Shown here one piece after another: positions 61,661-64,000 of a stretch of 64,000 bases of DNA. Within the stretch, counting starts at the first letter, position 1; each line of letters begins with the position of its first letter. The notes under the pieces are model-generated. The model did no database searches. It was not told the DNA's origin and saw only the letters and a program-made list of their open reading frames with translations. Made by a program: the position numbers and the translations under genes. This stretch comes from Tritrichomonas musculus (lineage: Eukaryota > Parabasalia > Tritrichomonadida > Tritrichomonadidae): positions 6,495,501 through 6,559,500 of the forward strand of contig JAPFFF010000005.1 of the NCBI GenBank assembly GCA_039105265.1, read 5' to 3'.

Positions 61661-62181
61661 ATCCAGATAACATTAATTTTTCACTTTTTCAATATTTTTC
61701 ATTTTTTGATATTTGGCTTTTATCTCATTAATCTAAAATAAAAATAACATTTATTTTAGAATACTAAATGTTATATTACTAAAATAGTCATAAAAATATG
61801 AAATATATTTGCTATAATACTTCTTGATAGATTTATTAATTCAAAAACATTTTCATATTGAAATTTGGGGATTTCTCAAAGTAACATTTCAAATTTTCAA
61901 TAACAACTTATTCAATCAATTAGCTAATATCTTCATGAATAAAACGATAAAAGAAAAAAAAACTATTTTATTGTCATTATATCTTGAATGAAAATATTTT
62001 AAATGTAAATATTTTACTTCTTATTGGAATATTACGTATGCTTCATTTATTAAATGCTGGTTAGTTTCAGTAGAAAATATGATTTGATATTTTTTTCTGC
62101 TTATCATTTGCATCTTGTTTCCAAATTCAATCAAAAAAAAAAATAAAATAAAATTTTGATTAATAAAAAGAATACAACAAT
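61661..62181. other. Intergenic AT-rich DNA
   Basis: Upstream of CK2 beta; TTTCACTTTTTC at about 61678 is another copy of the recurrent motif. No further gene is seen. Confidence 0.5.
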
Positions 62182-64000
62182 TTATTCAGATAAAACACGA
62201 GTTTTGATAAAATTAAAATTATCAGACAAGTGTGGGAATTCAGCTGTGAGCATTTCAATCAGCTTCTGAAGTTGTGATTGTTGATGCTTTAAATTATCAT
62301 ATGCTTGTTGGAAGCCATCTGGTGACTTCAAAATTGTTTTAGGATTTTTAGCCGCAAACAATCTATGTTTTGCCTGTAATTTTTCAAGTTTAGATTGAGC
62401 AACCACCTTAGCTTTTTCTTCAGATTGTAATCTCTTCTCAATTTCAGATTTATTTAATTTAGTTTCACGTTCCATATGCGCGTATTGTTCGATCTCAGTG
62501 CCAAGTTCTCTTTGAATATCAACATTTTCTCTCATTGAAGCGTCACTTTTAGCAGTTTCTTCATTTAATCTTTTAATTTCACGTTTAAGTTCTGTTATTC
62601 CTTTTGTTACGTCAGCTCTAGTTTTATCTTTATTTAATCTGTTTTGTACTTGTCCTTTTGTTGCGATAGTCTCTCTTCTAACAAGTGCGTATTCCATTTC
62701 TTGAACAATAACTTGTTGTTGCTTCTTAATTTGCTTAAGACGAAGTTCCATTCTATTGACTTCTTTCTTCATTGAATTTAATTCAGAGGCTCCGTAATTA
62801 GGATCAAGAGCTTCTCTCATTTCTCGTGCAAGTTGAAGCTTCTTTTCCCACATCATGATTGTTTTCTCTGTTTCCATCAGATCTTCAGCAAGACTTTCAC
62901 GAATTGAAGCTAATTCTTCAATTTGTGACTCTGATTTGGCAGCTTCTTCTTCTTTCTTCTTCAGATTTTCGAGAATTTCGGCTTCATAATTAACATTACC
63001 TTCAACAAGAGCATTTCCCTCGTTAACTGAATTAGAAAGTTGCTCGCCAAGTCGGCTCATTTCTCGTTGATGAAGTCTGATTTGAATCTGGAGTTTCTCA
63101 ATTTCTTTTTCTGTAGTACGAAGTTGAGTTCGAACTCGATCACGTTTTCTTGAAAGAACTGCAATATGAGCTTGTTGAGTCATGTTTGATTTTTCCATAT
63201 CTTCGCATTGATGAGCTAATGAAACAAGTTCTGTTTGTTTTTTAAGCCAAGTAGCTTGATTTTCTTGTTGTGCTTCATCAATTTGTTGAATTCGAGATTG
63301 TATTTGTCGAATTTTCCTTTCAAGTGGACCATATTCTTCACCATTTTGAGCTGACTTGAGAGAATCATATTGTCTATTTAGCTTATCAACTTCACTTTGC
63401 CTTTTTTCGATATCTGTGTTATTCCTTCGGATTTGCATCTCATACTGACTAATAAGTTCGTCTTTCGTTTTTAATTCGGCAACAATCTCAGCTAAACCGC
63501 GTTGCAATTTTTCTGATTGAGCAGAAATATTCAACTTATCAATACGAAGTCTAACAACTTCGTTTTGTAAATCGCTGAGTTCCCTATCTTTTGCTGAAAT
63601 TTGGTCACGTATTTGTTCAACCATATGTTGTGTAGCAATTGTATCGCGTTTCAAGTTTGATTGATCTGTAACATGGGTAATGATCTTGTCTTCAAGTTCG
63701 TGAATTTGGTTGCTGATTTCATTTGCACCTTTTTGAGATTGTGCAAATTCTGTTTTGGCGTTATTTCTTTCGATTAATAATTTTGATATATCCACTTCTT
63801 TCTTTTTGATAGTTTCATATAGGTCACTAAGTTTTTGTTGAAGTGTTTTTCTTTCATCAGATGCTTCATTGATCTTTCCATCCAAATAGTTGATTCTGGA
63901 ATCTATTTTATTCATCATGTTCGTATTACGTTCTGCTTGTTCTTGCTGATCCGCAATTTGTTTTTTAAGTCCGTCAACTTCGTTTTCTAAAGCTCTGATT
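62182..64000 (-). CDS. CCDC40: CCDC40 (FAP172) axonemal coiled-coil ruler protein, partial
   Basis: The C-terminal 606 or so residues are in the window; the frame stays open to the window edge past the Met at 63918 (RNTNMMNKIDSRINYLDGKI is continuous), so the 5' end lies outside. It is almost pure coiled coil. The block WEKKLQLAREMREALD, then MKKEVNRMELRLKQIKKQQQ, then EYALVRRETIATKG, and the end FPHLSDNFNFIKT, align well by eye with the C-terminal third of animal CCDC40. With CCDC39, CCDC40 sets the 96-nm repeat of axonemal doublets and recruits inner dynein arms and the nexin-dynein regulatory complex. It acts in the flagella, consistent with a flagellate host. Confidence 0.87.
   Translation of the reverse strand, partial: IRALENEVDGLKKQIADQQEQAERNTNMMNKIDSRINYLDGKINEASDERKTLQQKLSDLYETIKKKEVDISKLLIERNNAKTEFAQSQKGANEISNQIHELEDKIITHVTDQSNLKRDTIATQHMVEQIRDQISAKDRELSDLQNEVVRLRIDKLNISAQSEKLQRGLAEIVAELKTKDELISQYEMQIRRNNTDIEKRQSEVDKLNRQYDSLKSAQNGEEYGPLERKIRQIQSRIQQIDEAQQENQATWLKKQTELVSLAHQCEDMEKSNMTQQAHIAVLSRKRDRVRTQLRTTEKEIEKLQIQIRLHQREMSRLGEQLSNSVNEGNALVEGNVNYEAEILENLKKKEEEAAKSESQIEELASIRESLAEDLMETEKTIMMWEKKLQLAREMREALDPNYGASELNSMKKEVNRMELRLKQIKKQQQVIVQEMEYALVRRETIATKGQVQNRLNKDKTRADVTKGITELKREIKRLNEETAKSDASMRENVDIQRELGTEIEQYAHMERETKLNKSEIEKRLQSEEKAKVVAQSKLEKLQAKHRLFAAKNPKTILKSPDGFQQAYDNLKHQQSQLQKLIEMLTAEFPHLSDNFNFIKTRVLSE

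Overview
The window looks like nuclear DNA of a flagellated parabasalid protist, most probably a Tritrichomonas foetus-type trichomonad. The non-coding DNA is very AT-rich and genes are intron-poor, with long single-exon ORFs in the standard code. Several start codons sit only about 5-20 nt behind an initiator-like TCATTT/TCACTTT box, as in Trichomonas vaginalis. The gene content is plainly eukaryotic, and CCDC40 marks an axoneme-bearing cell. The species call is inference from these features and not from a database search.

Layout. 1-6340 holds one small four-TM protein gene followed by about 5.7 kb of gene-free AT-rich DNA. That stretch carries at least two non-autonomous inverted-repeat DNA transposons with 8-bp target duplications. 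6341-19140 is one large (12.8 kb) Mutator-like DNA transposon with near-identical 1.1-kb terminal inverted repeats. It contains an intact MULE transposase with an N-terminal FLYWCH-like zinc finger and a C-terminal homeodomain-like segment. It also contains a passenger helical-repeat gene, a 21-bp minisatellite, a ~410-bp repeat family and a decayed ORF. 19367-46784 is a gene-dense host segment: RidA, EF-1alpha, a 2037-aa Furry/Tao3/Mor2-like scaffold, a head-to-head inverted duplication of a 207-aa C2-like protein, an ATG1/ULK-like kinase, a membrane-anchored GH31 glucosidase (glucosidase II alpha-like), an EGF/TIG-like surface protein and a 2545-aa coiled-coil protein ending in a CaaX-like box. 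47067-50571 holds two more short DNA transposons with perfect 8-bp target duplications; one carries a Myb/SANT-like ORF. 51384-64000 returns to host genes: ribophorin II/SWP1-like OST subunit, a RING-like protein, a TBC-TLD protein (TBC1D24-like), a frame-broken protein O-mannosyltransferase, a Man1/Src1-type nuclear-envelope protein, CK2 beta with a large Asn-rich insert, and the C-terminal part of CCDC40.

Themes. Three genes serve ER glycosylation and quality control (GH31 glucosidase, OST ribophorin II, PMT). Others serve polarity and signalling (Furry, CK2 beta, ATG1-like kinase), membrane traffic (TBC-TLD, COPI-associated-like protein) and the axoneme (CCDC40). They are not operons: each gene has its own short upstream region. 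No tRNA, rRNA, CRISPR, virus-like element or convincing intron was found.
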